Shown here in pieces: positions 40,301 through 47,062 of a DNA stretch of 64,000 nucleotides. The number at the start of each line of letters is the position of its first letter. The first letter of the stretch is position 1. Position numbers and translations under genes: made by a program. The stretch spans positions 8,863,847 to 8,927,846 of the forward strand of contig NC_059289.1 of the NCBI RefSeq assembly GCF_017591435.1, in the 5' to 3' direction. The notes under the pieces are model-generated. The model was not told the DNA's origin. It searched no databases and saw only the letters and a program-made list of their open reading frames with translations. Origin of the DNA: Portunus trituberculatus (Eukaryota; Arthropoda; Malacostraca; Decapoda; Portunidae).

Positions 40301-41354
40301 ATGGTAGGAGGAGTGCATGGCAGTTTACTAAAATGGATGGAAGACTTTTGGTAGGAAGAGAAATGAGAACAATAATTAAGGACAGACCATCAGAATGGGG
40401 CTTGGTGGAGAGTGGAGTTCCACAGGGATCAGTGTTGGCACCAGTAATGTTCGGTCTACATAAATGACATGGTGGATGGGGTGTCCAGTTATGTGAGCCT
40501 ATTTGCAGACGATGCAAAATTGTTAAGAAAAGTGAGATGTGACAAAGATTGCGAACTACTCCAGGAAGACTTGGACAGAATATGGAAATGGAGCTGTACA
40601 TGGCAAATGGAGTTCAACACGACAAAATGCAAGAAAATAGAGTTTGGCAAGAGTGAAAGAAGAATCAGGAGTATGTACAAGATAGGAAATGAAGACATAA
40701 AACCAGTCATGAAGAAAAAGACCTTGGGGTGACAATTACCAATGACCTATCGCCAGAGAGACATATAAACAAAATAATTGGAGAAGTATTGAACTTATTG
40801 AGGAACATAAGAGTGGCGTCAGTATATTTAGATGAAGAAATGATGAAGAAAATAATTACTGCAATGATAAGACCAAGGCTTGAATATGCAACAATACAGT
40901 GGGCTCGAACTTAAAGAAACACATAAGGAAACTAGAGAAAGTACAGAGGGCTGCAACAAAATGGTGCCTGACTTAAGAGATTTGACTTATGAAGACAGAC
41001 TGAACAGAATGCAACTTCCGACCCTGGAAAACAGAGAGAAAGGGAGACCTGATAGCAATATACAGAGTGATGATTGGCATGGAAAAATGGATAGGGAAGA
41101 TCTGTGTATGTGGAATGAAAGAATGTCGAGAGGGCATGGGAAAAACTAAAATGGCCACTTATAGGAGAGATGTGAAAAAATATAGCTTCCCTCATAGAAG
41201 GGTGGAAGCATGGAATAGTTTAGACGTGGAAGTGGTCACGCAAGGAATATTCATGAATTTAAGAAAAAGCTGGACATTAGTAGATATGGAGACGGGACAG
41301 TACGAGCATAGCTCCTTTCCCGTATGTTACAATTAGGTAAATACAATTAGGTAA

Positions 41355-41428
<74 letters not shown>

Positions 41429-42476
41429 GAGGAGAGACTAAAGGCTATGGATCTACCAACCTTGGAGCAGAGAAGAGAGAGAGGGGATCTGATACAAGTT
41501 TATAAATTGATTAACGGAATGGATGAAGTGGATAATGAGAAACTGATCCTGAGAGAAGAATATGACTTTAGAAGCACAAGATCGCATAGTAAGAAACTAA
41601 GGAAGGGACGATGTCTGAGAGATGTTAAAAAATATAGTTTCCCGCAAAGATGTATTGAGACGTGGAACAGATTAAATGAAGAAGTAGTGTTTGCAACGAG
41701 TGTGCATACTTTTAAAGTAAGATTGGATAAGTTTAGATATGGAGATGGGGCCACACGAGCATAAAGCCCAGGCCCTGTAAAACTACAACTACAACTAAGT
41801 AAATACACACATACACACACAAGACTAAAGAGAAAAAAGATCTGGGAATGATTATACAGGAAAATCTTAGTCCTGAAAAACACACAAGCAAGATATTTGG
41901 ATTATTATATAAAATGTTGACTAATATAAGAGTGGCATTCCAATACATGGACAAAGATATGATGAAAAAAATCATCATAAGCATGATACATCCAAAACTG
42001 GAATATGCAGCAGTAGTGTGGGCTTTGAGCTCTAAAAAGGATATAGAAAGATTAGAAAGGATACAGAAGATTGCTACAAAGATGGTGCTGGAACTGAAGG
42101 ACCTAACATATGAAGAACGATTAAAGGAAATGGGACTGCCAACCTTACAAGATAGAAGAGAATGAGGGAACCTAATAACAATGTACTACAAGATAGTCAA
42201 TGGCATTGAAAAGATAGACAAGGAAGACCTGGTGCTGGTGACAGAAGAAGATAGAATGACAACAGGACATGTAAAGAAGATTAGGATGAGGCAGTGTGTG
42301 AAGGATATTGAAAATACAGTTTTCCCACACAGAACGGTGGGAAAGTGGAATGCATTGAATAATGAAGTTGTTACAGCACAAAATATGCATAACTTTAAGG
42401 AAAAATTAGATGGATGCAGACATGGTGACAGGACATTATGAGATCCGCTTGAATTCTGTACAATACAACTAGGTAA

Positions 42477-42536
<60 letters not shown>

Positions 42537-42825
42537 CCCGGTAGCTCAGTGGTTAGAGCACTGGCTTCACAAGCCAGAGGACCGGGATTCGATTCCCCGG
42601 CTGGGTGGAGATATTTGGGTGTGTCTCCTTTCACGTGTAGCCCCTGTTCACCTAGCTGTGAGTAGGTACGGGATGTAAATCGAGGAGTTGTGACCTTGTT
42701 GTCCCGGTGTGTGGTGTGTGCCTGGTCTCAGACCTATCCGAAGATCGGAAATAATGAGCTCTGAGCTCGTTCCGTAGGGTAACGTCTGGCTGTCTCGTCA
42801 GAGACTGCAGCAGATCAAACAGTGA

Positions 42826-42905
<80 letters not shown>

Positions 42906-43175
42906 GGAAGATCTGTGTATGTGGAATGAAAGAATGTCGAGGGCATGGGAAAAACTAAAATGGCCACTTATAGGAGAGATGTGAAAAATATAGCTTCCCT
43001 CATAGAAGGGTGGAAGCATGGAATAGTTTAGGCGTGGAAGTGGTCAAGCGCAAGGAATATTCATGATTTTAAGAAAAAGCTGGACATTAGTAGATATGGA
43101 GATGGGACAGTACGAGCATAGCTCTTTTCCCGTATGTTAGAATTAGGTAAATACAATTAGGTAAATACACACACA

Positions 43176-43210
<35 letters not shown>

Positions 43211-46150
43211 AAAAGTGGGAGGGGTGGAACTGGTAAAACACACCTGTGTTATTGAGGGGATATTAGTGTGTTCTTCCAAGAGCTGGAATGGGTTAGGTTT
43301 AGATTAATTTAGTCCATTAATTTGACAGTTTACCTCTTCCTTGACTAGATTACCACTTGAAACAGCATCATATTTTGTTGGGAAATAAGTTGTCTTGAAA
43401 TTAGAATGCTTAGGTTATATGATAATCCCCAAGTTCAGATGTAACCAAATACAAATAAGGAGGAATTTCGCCCTGGCTTGCTGGCTTGACAAGTGCATCA
43501 TGTCAACTGACCACCACACAGTCTTACATAAACAATTTCATGTTAGTGCTGTACATCTGAAGAGGAGAAATATTTACCCTCAAGAGGTGCATGTGCAGGA
43601 AATGAACTCCTGATATTGATATTTAAATTAAAGCACTGTAGGCATTAGGACCAAGTACTAATCATCATGTGACAAGATAATATATTAACCTTCCTACCTC
43701 TCTTCATTATTTGGTGGTTTGTCCGCAGGTGACTACTGGGCCACCGTGGCGCAAGACTACAAGGAAGTGGCACTCGACACTGTGAAGGAATCCAGGAAAC
43801 ACCCGCTGAAGTCAAGTGCTTACATTTCTTGTGAGTCAGCGTGTGTTCATCTTCCATTGAAGGACGTCTGTCGCATGACCATGGTTGTACAGTGTAGAGG
43901 AACTTCTTGCAGTTTCCCTTACTTTCTTATCATGTAATTTATCCTGATGAGGAGACATCAGGAGCTGGAAGATGAACTGTAGTCCTGACTTCCTCTTGAA
44001 TGTCTTCCTCTATCTCATCACTGCTGTGGAGACAGGAAACAGTGAGCATCCTGACTCTTTAAGAGGATAGAGATGTTTACTTAGAGAAAGAACATAATGA
44101 CATTTTATTTAAAGACAGAGAGAGTAAAGGTATCAGTGGTATAGTAGGAAATGTTTTGCTATATCTTTAACCAAAGAATGACATGTACTAATTGGATCAA
44201 GAACTAAATGTTGAATTGCCTAAAAAGATGAACAATTAGTCCAGCATAACCATATATAGCTGGTGTGTCAATGCTTGTAGAACATTAACCATTATAAGAG
44301 TAACATAGTTGTAATGAGTTGGGTAGTGGTATGTTGAAGGGATGGTGCAGAAAACAAAATCACTCAGGATGTGGAGAGAAGAGTAACATGTGGTAGCATT
44401 TGGTGAAGTAAATAGAAAAGAAAGTTAGGCAATATATGTGTGAGTTACAGTAATCACCACTCTAGAACACTAGTAAAAGCAGGAGCTCATGGAAATTATA
44501 TAATTATATCATTTGTAAAGTAGCTTAGTGGTGTAGTGAAGGGCATGCTTGGCTGAAACACAAGACATCCGGAGTTGAAATCCTCAGCATGAAACTGTGT
44601 TCACCTGGCTCAAAATTAAATGTTAGCTTAGGAGTTGTGACCTTGCAGCAACATTCCTCTGTTCATCCAGCAGTGAAAAGGTACAGAATGTTAGCTAAGG
44701 AGTTGTGGCAACCACCACTTTGTCCTTCCAACAGTTAAAACATGTAAAACTAAAGCCATGAAGTTGTGGTCTTGCATGCCAATAGGAGCAAAAAGTTAGC
44801 AGCCTTAGCTTCCTCCATATTTGATGTGTGTGTGCTTGCTAATGAGCGATCAGTAGTGCTGTATGCCACATCTGAAAGTAAATAAGACAAGGTATTACTG
44901 TGGTTTATTCTACATGCTAGTGAAAGTAGAAAAATGAATGATCAGTAGGTAAAATTCTCAGGTCATTGATCAAAACAGAACAAGAAATAATGTCTTCAAA
45001 TTTGGTAAACAATAAAGGAGAGAGATAGTTAGGAATTAATTCTCAAATAGAGAAGTGGATGAATTGAGTGGACTCAGTGATCAAGTTGTTAGTGCTGAAG
45101 CATTAGGAATTTTCAAAAGATTAGACAAATTAATGGATAAAAATGATGGGTGGAAATAGGAAGGTATGTTGACTATGTTCCATGCAGGTAATGCCATGTG
45201 TAGCCCTTACATTTGCACCAACCTTCATTTTCTGATGTTCGTGTATGATATGCACTTTTGATCCTTGGCTCAGATTCAGCAGCCAGTTTGTGCTTGCAGT
45301 GATAGCTGGCATAGTGTATGCAGTCAAAACCAACCCTGATGAGAGAGACTACAAAGACATGCTGCACAGATACATGAACGAGTCGGCCATGTTGAGCAGC
45401 AAGGTCAGGAATGCCAAGGTGGATGATCACCTCCACTACATGGCTGACTGCTTCGACCACCACCTCTTGAGAAGGTGAGGCCACAGGTGCAGGTCTTGTG
45501 TGAGTGTGATGTCAGGCAGTGTAATGAGATGGTGTTGTGTTCTCATTATAGCTGTGTTGCCAGGCTATGGTTTGACAAGGCTGCTGGTACAGAAGGAATG
45601 TCATTGAATATGTTAGGTATGTAGGTGAATTACGGATAGCATTGTGTTCTGCATGTTTCTTGTTTTATATTTATGTACCTCACACTTCTCAGGCTTTGCT
45701 TTTTTTATATTGTATAAATCTTTTAATTCCTTTAGTTTGAAATGTTGATGTGAATGATATAGAGAACAGTAAATGCTTAGTATTTTTTGTCAGATACTAA
45801 ATAAACCATATCTCATTTATGTAGAGATGGGATTGATAAGGAGTGCATTTTTGTTCAGGCTGAGTCTTGGAATTTGCTCCTTTCTGTGGGTGGACAATTA
45901 CTCCAAGGAATGTGGAGTTTTCAAGAGCCAGTGTGGATACCTGAAGCCTCGCTACCTCACCTTCCATAAGCGGGTGCAGGATGTGGGCTTCCTGGGACAC
46001 TGGTGGAGGACTCGACGACTCATGGAGGAGTTTGACATCAACCACCAGGAGCTGCCACAAGAAGCTGATGAATTGGGACTAAGAGACAAGCTAGAGTTAA
46101 TGTGGGAATTTGCAAAAGGGAAAGTTTCTCAAATCAGAAATGTTTTGTGA
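17618..46150 (+). CDS. TIMM29: Tim29, mitochondrial inner-membrane translocase subunit (4 coding exons)
   Basis: Spliced from 17618-17753, 43729-43830, 45300-45474 and 45859-46150. Total 705 nt, 234 residues plus stop; human TIMM29 is about 260. Tim29 is a metazoan subunit of the TIM22 complex, which inserts carrier proteins into the mitochondrial inner membrane (established knowledge). Visible support: LRGGLLEKWGDYW near residues 36-49 and an adjoining DYKEVALDTVKES; one short hydrophobic segment at about 74-88; LGICSFLW at 141-148; and the diagnostic block YLKPR...RVQDVGFLGHWW (165-187) followed by FDIN (196-199). The human protein has the equivalent YLQPR, RVLDVGFVGRWW and CDIN. Cysteines at 156 and 163 may correspond to conserved ones. 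All junctions are GT-AG with compatible phases (1, 1, 2). The start is the first ATG of the open frame after the acceptor at 17567; nearby in-frame ATGs at residues 12 and 13 are alternatives. Intron 1 is about 26 kb and repeat-filled. Confidence 0.88.
17754..18377. other. start of TIMM29 intron 1; dispersed repeat end
   Basis: Non-coding. At about 17950-18045 TGCTAGTGTTGTCATGGGTG followed by GTTTTCAATAACCAATT and (TTTTA)n closely resembles 19262-19335 (TGGTAGTGTTGTCATGGCGT, GTTTTCAATAGGCAATT). They are two copies of a short dispersed repeat with a TTTTA-rich tail. Confidence 0.55.
18378..18480. repeat. degenerate telomere-like (CCTAA)n
   Basis: About 100 bp of imperfect CCTAA units (for example CTAACCTAACCTAACC), the complement of the arthropod telomere unit TTAGG, with interruptions. 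It is an interstitial array and not a chromosome end, since flanking DNA continues on both sides. Confidence 0.6.
18481..20595. other. intron 1, no recognisable gene
   Basis: About 2.1 kb between the two telomere-like arrays. It contains the second copy of the TTTTA-tailed repeat (19262-19335) and otherwise nothing recognisable. Confidence 0.5.
20596..20825. repeat. degenerate telomere-like (GGTTA)n, opposite orientation
   Basis: About 230 bp of imperfect GGTTA units separated by AAGTT/AACTT (for example GGTTAGGTTAAGTTTGGC). This is TTAGG orientation, opposite to 18378-18480. Confidence 0.55.
20826..21420. other. intron 1, AT-rich, no gene
   Basis: AT-rich sequence. The short open frame at 21058-21246 has no recognisable domain. 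Confidence 0.5.
21421..24362. repeat. 2.9 kb minisatellite, 16-bp unit CCCCACAGGCTCTCGT
   Basis: About 184 tandem copies of a 16-bp unit with limited variants (GCTCTCGT, GCTCTCAT, GCTCTTGT, TCTCTCGT, CCTCTCAT, GATCTCAT). Because 16 is not a multiple of 3 and the unit lacks stops in all + frames, every + frame stays open for hundreds of codons, and long minus frames also occur. The predicted proteins are 16-residue repeats (SPQALVPTGSRPHRLS) and not credible genes. Each unit contains a pyrimidine-rich stretch followed by CCACAG|G, resembling a 3' splice site. A block of about 500 bp is duplicated (roughly 22896-23395 and 23396-23893). It lies in TIMM29 intron 1, in sense orientation. Confidence 0.97.
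24375..24426 (+). mobile_element. SINE 3' fragment fused to LINE
   Basis: ATTCCGTAACGGGGAAGGCT followed by GGCTGGGTGACCAGCAGACGAC matches the last ~50 bp of the tRNA-Val-like SINE (compare 25450-25502). It stops at GTGAATC and the LINE begins at once, without an (AC)n between them. Confidence 0.7.
24427..25219 (+). mobile_element. CR1-like LINE copy 1 (5'-truncated, C-terminal part)
   Basis: A 241-codon open frame (24452-25177) covers the region after the RT active site. It carries FNVNKSHVMEMGKSE, EKDLRVTMEE, IIRPRLEYAGVVW, RLQKMATRMIPE and YEERLKAMDLPTLEQR, typical of the C-terminal end of CR1-clade ORF2. The RT palm and endonuclease are absent. The 3' end reads CCCAGGCCCTGTAAAACTAC, then ACTAGGTAGATAC and a short (AC)n at about 25212-25219, into which a SINE is inserted. 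Unlike most neighbours this fragment has no frameshift. Confidence 0.85.
25220..25502 (+). mobile_element. tRNA-derived SINE (Val-CAC-like head), in LINE (AC)n tail
   Basis: The head GCATAGTGTAGTGGTTAGCA, an anticodon loop with CAC in the CTCGA/TCGAG stem, and B box GTTCGAGTCCC are followed by the same body as 1495-1774, ending GTGAATT(AC)n. It starts within the (AC)n that terminates LINE copy 1 and ends in the (AC)n that precedes LINE copy 2. Confidence 0.9.
25542..27600 (+). mobile_element. CR1-like LINE copy 2, subfamily B, frameshifted
   Basis: It begins inside the endonuclease C-terminus (ARLDLVFTRG, SPLGKSDHDVLSFEL) and runs through the RT (NYRPVSLTS, QFGFRKGRSC, DLRKAFDKVPHNR, GVPQGSVLGP) to LTTLEERRTRGDMITMYKL. 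Relative to the near-identical minus-strand copy at 61253-62938 it has at least three lesions: loss of two bases after RKGRSC (about 26660), a lesion inside the FADD active-site codons (about 27001), and loss of one T near 27280. The 3' end is missing; the sequence stops at GATAGAGAGT and becomes (AC)n. Confidence 0.88.
27665..31860 (+). mobile_element. CR1-like LINE copy 3, near full length, degraded
   Basis: A 5' leader (27665-27990), an ORF1 from about 27991 with a coiled-coil-like charged region (28200-28320) and an RRM-like block (RPIKVVLKSQQSAEDILY at about 28735), then ORF2 with endonuclease motifs (YTNIDGIL near 29030, VGDFNCKEVDW near 29430, PLGKSDHVVME near 29645) and RT motifs (NYRPVSLTSVVGK near 30510, QFGFRKGRSC near 30625, GVPQGSVLAP near 30905, FADDAKLC near 30990). 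Both ORFs are broken by many single-base indels. It ends AACTAGGTGAATAC twice, then (AC)n. It starts directly at an (AC)n. Confidence 0.87.
31899..34821 (+). mobile_element. CR1-like LINE copy 4, subfamily A, endonuclease to 3' end
   Basis: 5'-truncated just before the endonuclease (MMYTNIDGVLSSKLELRDYI at 31981). It contains YVPPKTNSW, LVGDFNCKEVDW and SDHVILE, and then RT with QFGFRKGRSC (about 33590), GVPQGSVLAP (about 33868) and FADDTKLC (about 33955). A 213-codon intact stretch (33868-34509) covers palm to C-terminus, and elsewhere there are many single-base deletions. The end is GCCCAGGCCCTGTAAAACTA, AACTAGGTAAATAC twice, then (AC)n. Confidence 0.88.
34845..34911 (+). repeat. degenerate LINE-tail/(AC)n remnant
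   Basis: AAATGAGATACAGAGACACAC then ATGTAAAATACAACAGGTAA and ATACACACACAC. This looks like an eroded extra LINE terminus trapped between copies 4 and 5. Confidence 0.5.
34912..37339 (+). mobile_element. CR1-like LINE copy 5, subfamily A, with (TA)n inside RT
   Basis: It starts in the C-terminal half of the endonuclease (WGDRFLNLMIDNMM at about 34940) and runs to the 3' terminus AACTAGGTAAATACTAGGTA and (AC)n. RT motifs include QFGFRKGRSC (about 36058) and GVPQGSVLVP (about 36338). At 36374-36436 a pure (TA)n array replaces codons that in other copies encode FLIYIND, just before MPEGVNSYINLFVDDAK; the active-site triad region reads FVDD instead of FADD. Several frameshifts. The C-terminal 125 codons (36919-37296) are intact. 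Confidence 0.87.
37377..41355 (+). mobile_element. CR1-like LINE copy 6, subfamily C, near full length
   Basis: A distinct 5' leader (37377-37620), an ORF1 starting near 37623 (MEKSVYVKKILELEGKIEKL, coiled-coil-like) with an RRM-like block (RPIRIKLKSQKDVDELVEKS at 38223), then ORF2 endonuclease (VYVPPKTNAW at 38820, MGDFNCKEVCW at 38937, LAKSDHAVLEF) and RT (NYRPVSLTSVVAKMCERVV near 40030, QFGFRKGRSC near 40135, GVPQGSVLAP near 40420, FADDAKLL near 40502). Multiple frameshifts. It ends ACAATTAGGTAAATAC twice, then (AC)n. Confidence 0.87.
41426..41803 (+). mobile_element. CR1-like LINE copy 7 (3' end only), subfamily A
   Basis: It begins TATGAGGAGAGACTAAAG directly after (AC)n and holds a 105-codon intact C-terminal frame (41447-41764: MDLPTLEQRRERGDLIQVYK to RYGDGATRA). 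The 3' end is CCCAGGCCCTGTAAAACTAC then AACTAAGTAAATAC. Confidence 0.86.
41822..42480 (+). mobile_element. CR1-like LINE copy 8 (3' end only), subfamily D
   Basis: It opens at EKKDLGMIIQENLSPEKHTS and continues through MIHPKLEYAAVVWALSS to the end (NFKEKLDGCRHGDRTL), interrupted by one stop near 42165. It matches the minus-strand copy at 51401 onward in wording and in the 3' terminus (ACAATACAACTAGGTAAATAC). Confidence 0.85.
42535..42827 (+). mobile_element. tRNA-derived SINE, second head type
   Basis: The head GGCCCGGTAGCTCAGTGGTT with anticodon stem CTGGC/GCCAG and loop TTCACAA, and B box GATTCGATTCC, differs from the 1495 and 25220 SINEs. The body is related: CCCCTGTTCACCTAGC, GGTACGGGATGTAA and GAGCTCTGAGCTCG recur in the same order. 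It ends GTGAAT(AC)n and is inserted between two (AC)n blocks. There is no acceptor-stem 3' strand, so it is not a tRNA gene. Confidence 0.88.
42905..43165 (+). mobile_element. CR1-like LINE copy 9 (3' end only), subfamily C
   Basis: GGGAAGATCTGTGTATGTGG onward is nearly identical to 41094-41355 of copy 6, with small indels. It ends with two AATTAGGTAAATAC units, then (AC)n and a run of 26 A. Confidence 0.85.
43215..43728. other. 3' end of TIMM29 intron 1
   Basis: Unique AT-rich intron sequence ending in a pyrimidine-rich tract and GTCCGCAG. No other feature seen. Confidence 0.6.
43729..43830 (+). CDS. TIMM29: TIMM29 coding exon 2
   Basis: 102 nt between GTCCGCAG| and |GTGAGTC (full donor consensus). 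It completes Gly46, encodes residues 47-79 (DYWATVAQDYKEVALDTVKE, then SRKHPLKSSAYIS) and leaves one base. Confidence 0.88.
43831..45299. other. TIMM29 intron 2 with an old SINE
   Basis: At about 44518-44710 lies a degraded copy of the (AC)n-type SINE family. A tRNA-like head (TAGCTTAGTGGTGTAGTGAA, GTTGAAATCC) is followed by body motifs GTTCACCTGGCT, GGAGTTGTGACCTTG and GGTACAGAATGTTAGC. The remainder is unique intron DNA. Confidence 0.55.
45300..45474 (+). CDS. TIMM29: TIMM29 coding exon 3
   Basis: 175 nt. The acceptor TTTGTGCTTGCAG ends at 45299 and is the only nearby AG that keeps the frame of both neighbours. The donor AAG|GTGAGG is at 45475. It encodes residues 80-137, including the end of the hydrophobic segment (LIAGIVYAVKTNPDER) and HYMADCFDHHLLR. 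Confidence 0.86.
45475..45858. other. TIMM29 intron 3
   Basis: 384 bp of unique sequence ending in ATTTTTGTTCAG. Confidence 0.8.
45859..46150 (+). CDS. TIMM29: TIMM29 coding exon 4 and stop
   Basis: 292 nt from GCTGAGTCTTGG to TGA at 46148-46150. It holds the most conserved part of the protein (LGICSFLW, YLKPR, RVQDVGFLGHWW). A near-perfect donor (AG|GTGAGT) begins right after the stop at 46152, so the 3' UTR may be spliced. A possible poly(A) signal AATAAA is at 46547-46552. Confidence 0.9.
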
Positions 46151-46338
46151 GGTGAGTAGTGTATTAATTGTGATCTGAACAAAATAATGAAAGTGTATAT
46201 GGATTCGACATGGTAAGGGGGAAGGGGATGAGTTGTGGAGTTTTGGAGATGGTGCAATTGAAAAGATTATAATGAATAGATAGAAGATAGTAATGAATGA
46301 ATGCTGGTGCATAATGCTGAGATGAAGACAAATGTGAG

Positions 46339-46386
46339 TATTGAATGGTAGGAAAACACAAACTTGTGTTTTCCTACCATTCAATA
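46339..46386. repeat. perfect 48-bp palindrome (23-bp arms)
   Basis: The arm TATTGAATGGTAGGAAAACA plus CAA is followed by AC and its exact reverse complement. GCTGGTGCATAATG occurs on both outer sides (about 46303 and 46395). It lies in the putative TIMM29 3' UTR or downstream region. Confidence 0.85.
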
Positions 46387-46863
46387 TGCACGCTGGTGCA
46401 TAATGTGAAGGCATCACCCATGTTGTATAAAGTTAAGAATAGAGAGTTGGAATATGAGAATGAGAGCAAGAATTGTAGTGTGCTAAGACAACCATCAAAT
46501 GGAGTCCCTTGTGTGCTATGACCAGCTCCTCATAGAAACTCTCATAAATAAATGTACAAACTTGGAACAAGCTAGTGGATTCCTTTACTTTTATTACAAG
46601 AACTACTTTATCTTAGTACTGGTGTTACTGAAGTTTGCATACAGTGGTATAGAGGCATTGGAAAAGAAGATGGTGGCAATTCGTGTATCCATCAAGCTTT
46701 TAGAGGTGTTTGTGTGAAGGCTGCCTGAGCACCCATCAAAACAAAGAAGTGAAGCTGCTTTCATACTTTTGTTCCATCCAGTGGTTAATATTATCCAGAT
46801 GAAAGCTACCACCTTCAGCTTGCACCTTGCATGTTGCAAGTTTGGTGGTGAGCTGTTTGGGGC

Positions 46864-47062
46864 CCATATTCTGAAACACTTCCACACTGAATTTTCACTA
46901 TTTTCAAAGGGCTCTAGTTGAAGTGACAGGTTTTTAAGGGTGTTTCGGTAATTCTTGTGATATATTAGCAAGTTTTCTGCATTATCAACAGGACAAATGC
47001 TCTTTAGAACTCAGCTAAGGATCTCTGTGGTGTTTGAAAGAAGGAAGCGTTTCTGAATATGG
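46864..47062 (-). mobile_element. ~200 bp TIR element, copy F (best termini)
   Basis: The termini CCATATTCTGAAACACTTCC and GGAAGCGTTTCTGAATATGG are inverted repeats with two mismatches in 20 bp. The interior matches copy E (GCATTATCAACAGGA, CTAAGGATCTCTGTGG). It defines the family as a terminal-inverted-repeat MITE. I cannot see a clear target duplication. Confidence 0.75.

Larger units (their letters stand above)
25503..43214. repeat. (AC)n junction arrays between stacked retroelements
   Basis: (AC)n blocks lie at about 25503-25541, 27601-27664, 31861-31898, 34822-34844, 37340-37376, 41356-41425, 41804-41821, 42481-42534, 42828-42904 and 43166-43189; the last continues into (A)26 to 43214. 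Nearly every block is preceded by an element's 3' terminus ([AC]AACTAGGTAAATAC or GTGAATT) and followed directly by the truncated or full 5' end of the next element. The exception is 27601, which follows internal LINE sequence. Confidence 0.92.

Noticed and set aside
42535..42610. Functional tRNA gene
   Set aside because: The cloverleaf lacks the 3' acceptor strand and runs straight into a SINE body ending in (AC)n.
45245..45299. Upstream extension of TIMM29 exon 3 to the ATG at 45245
   Set aside because: AG sites before 45300 do not keep the phase from exon 2. The AG at 45298-45299 does, and it gives a continuous conserved protein.
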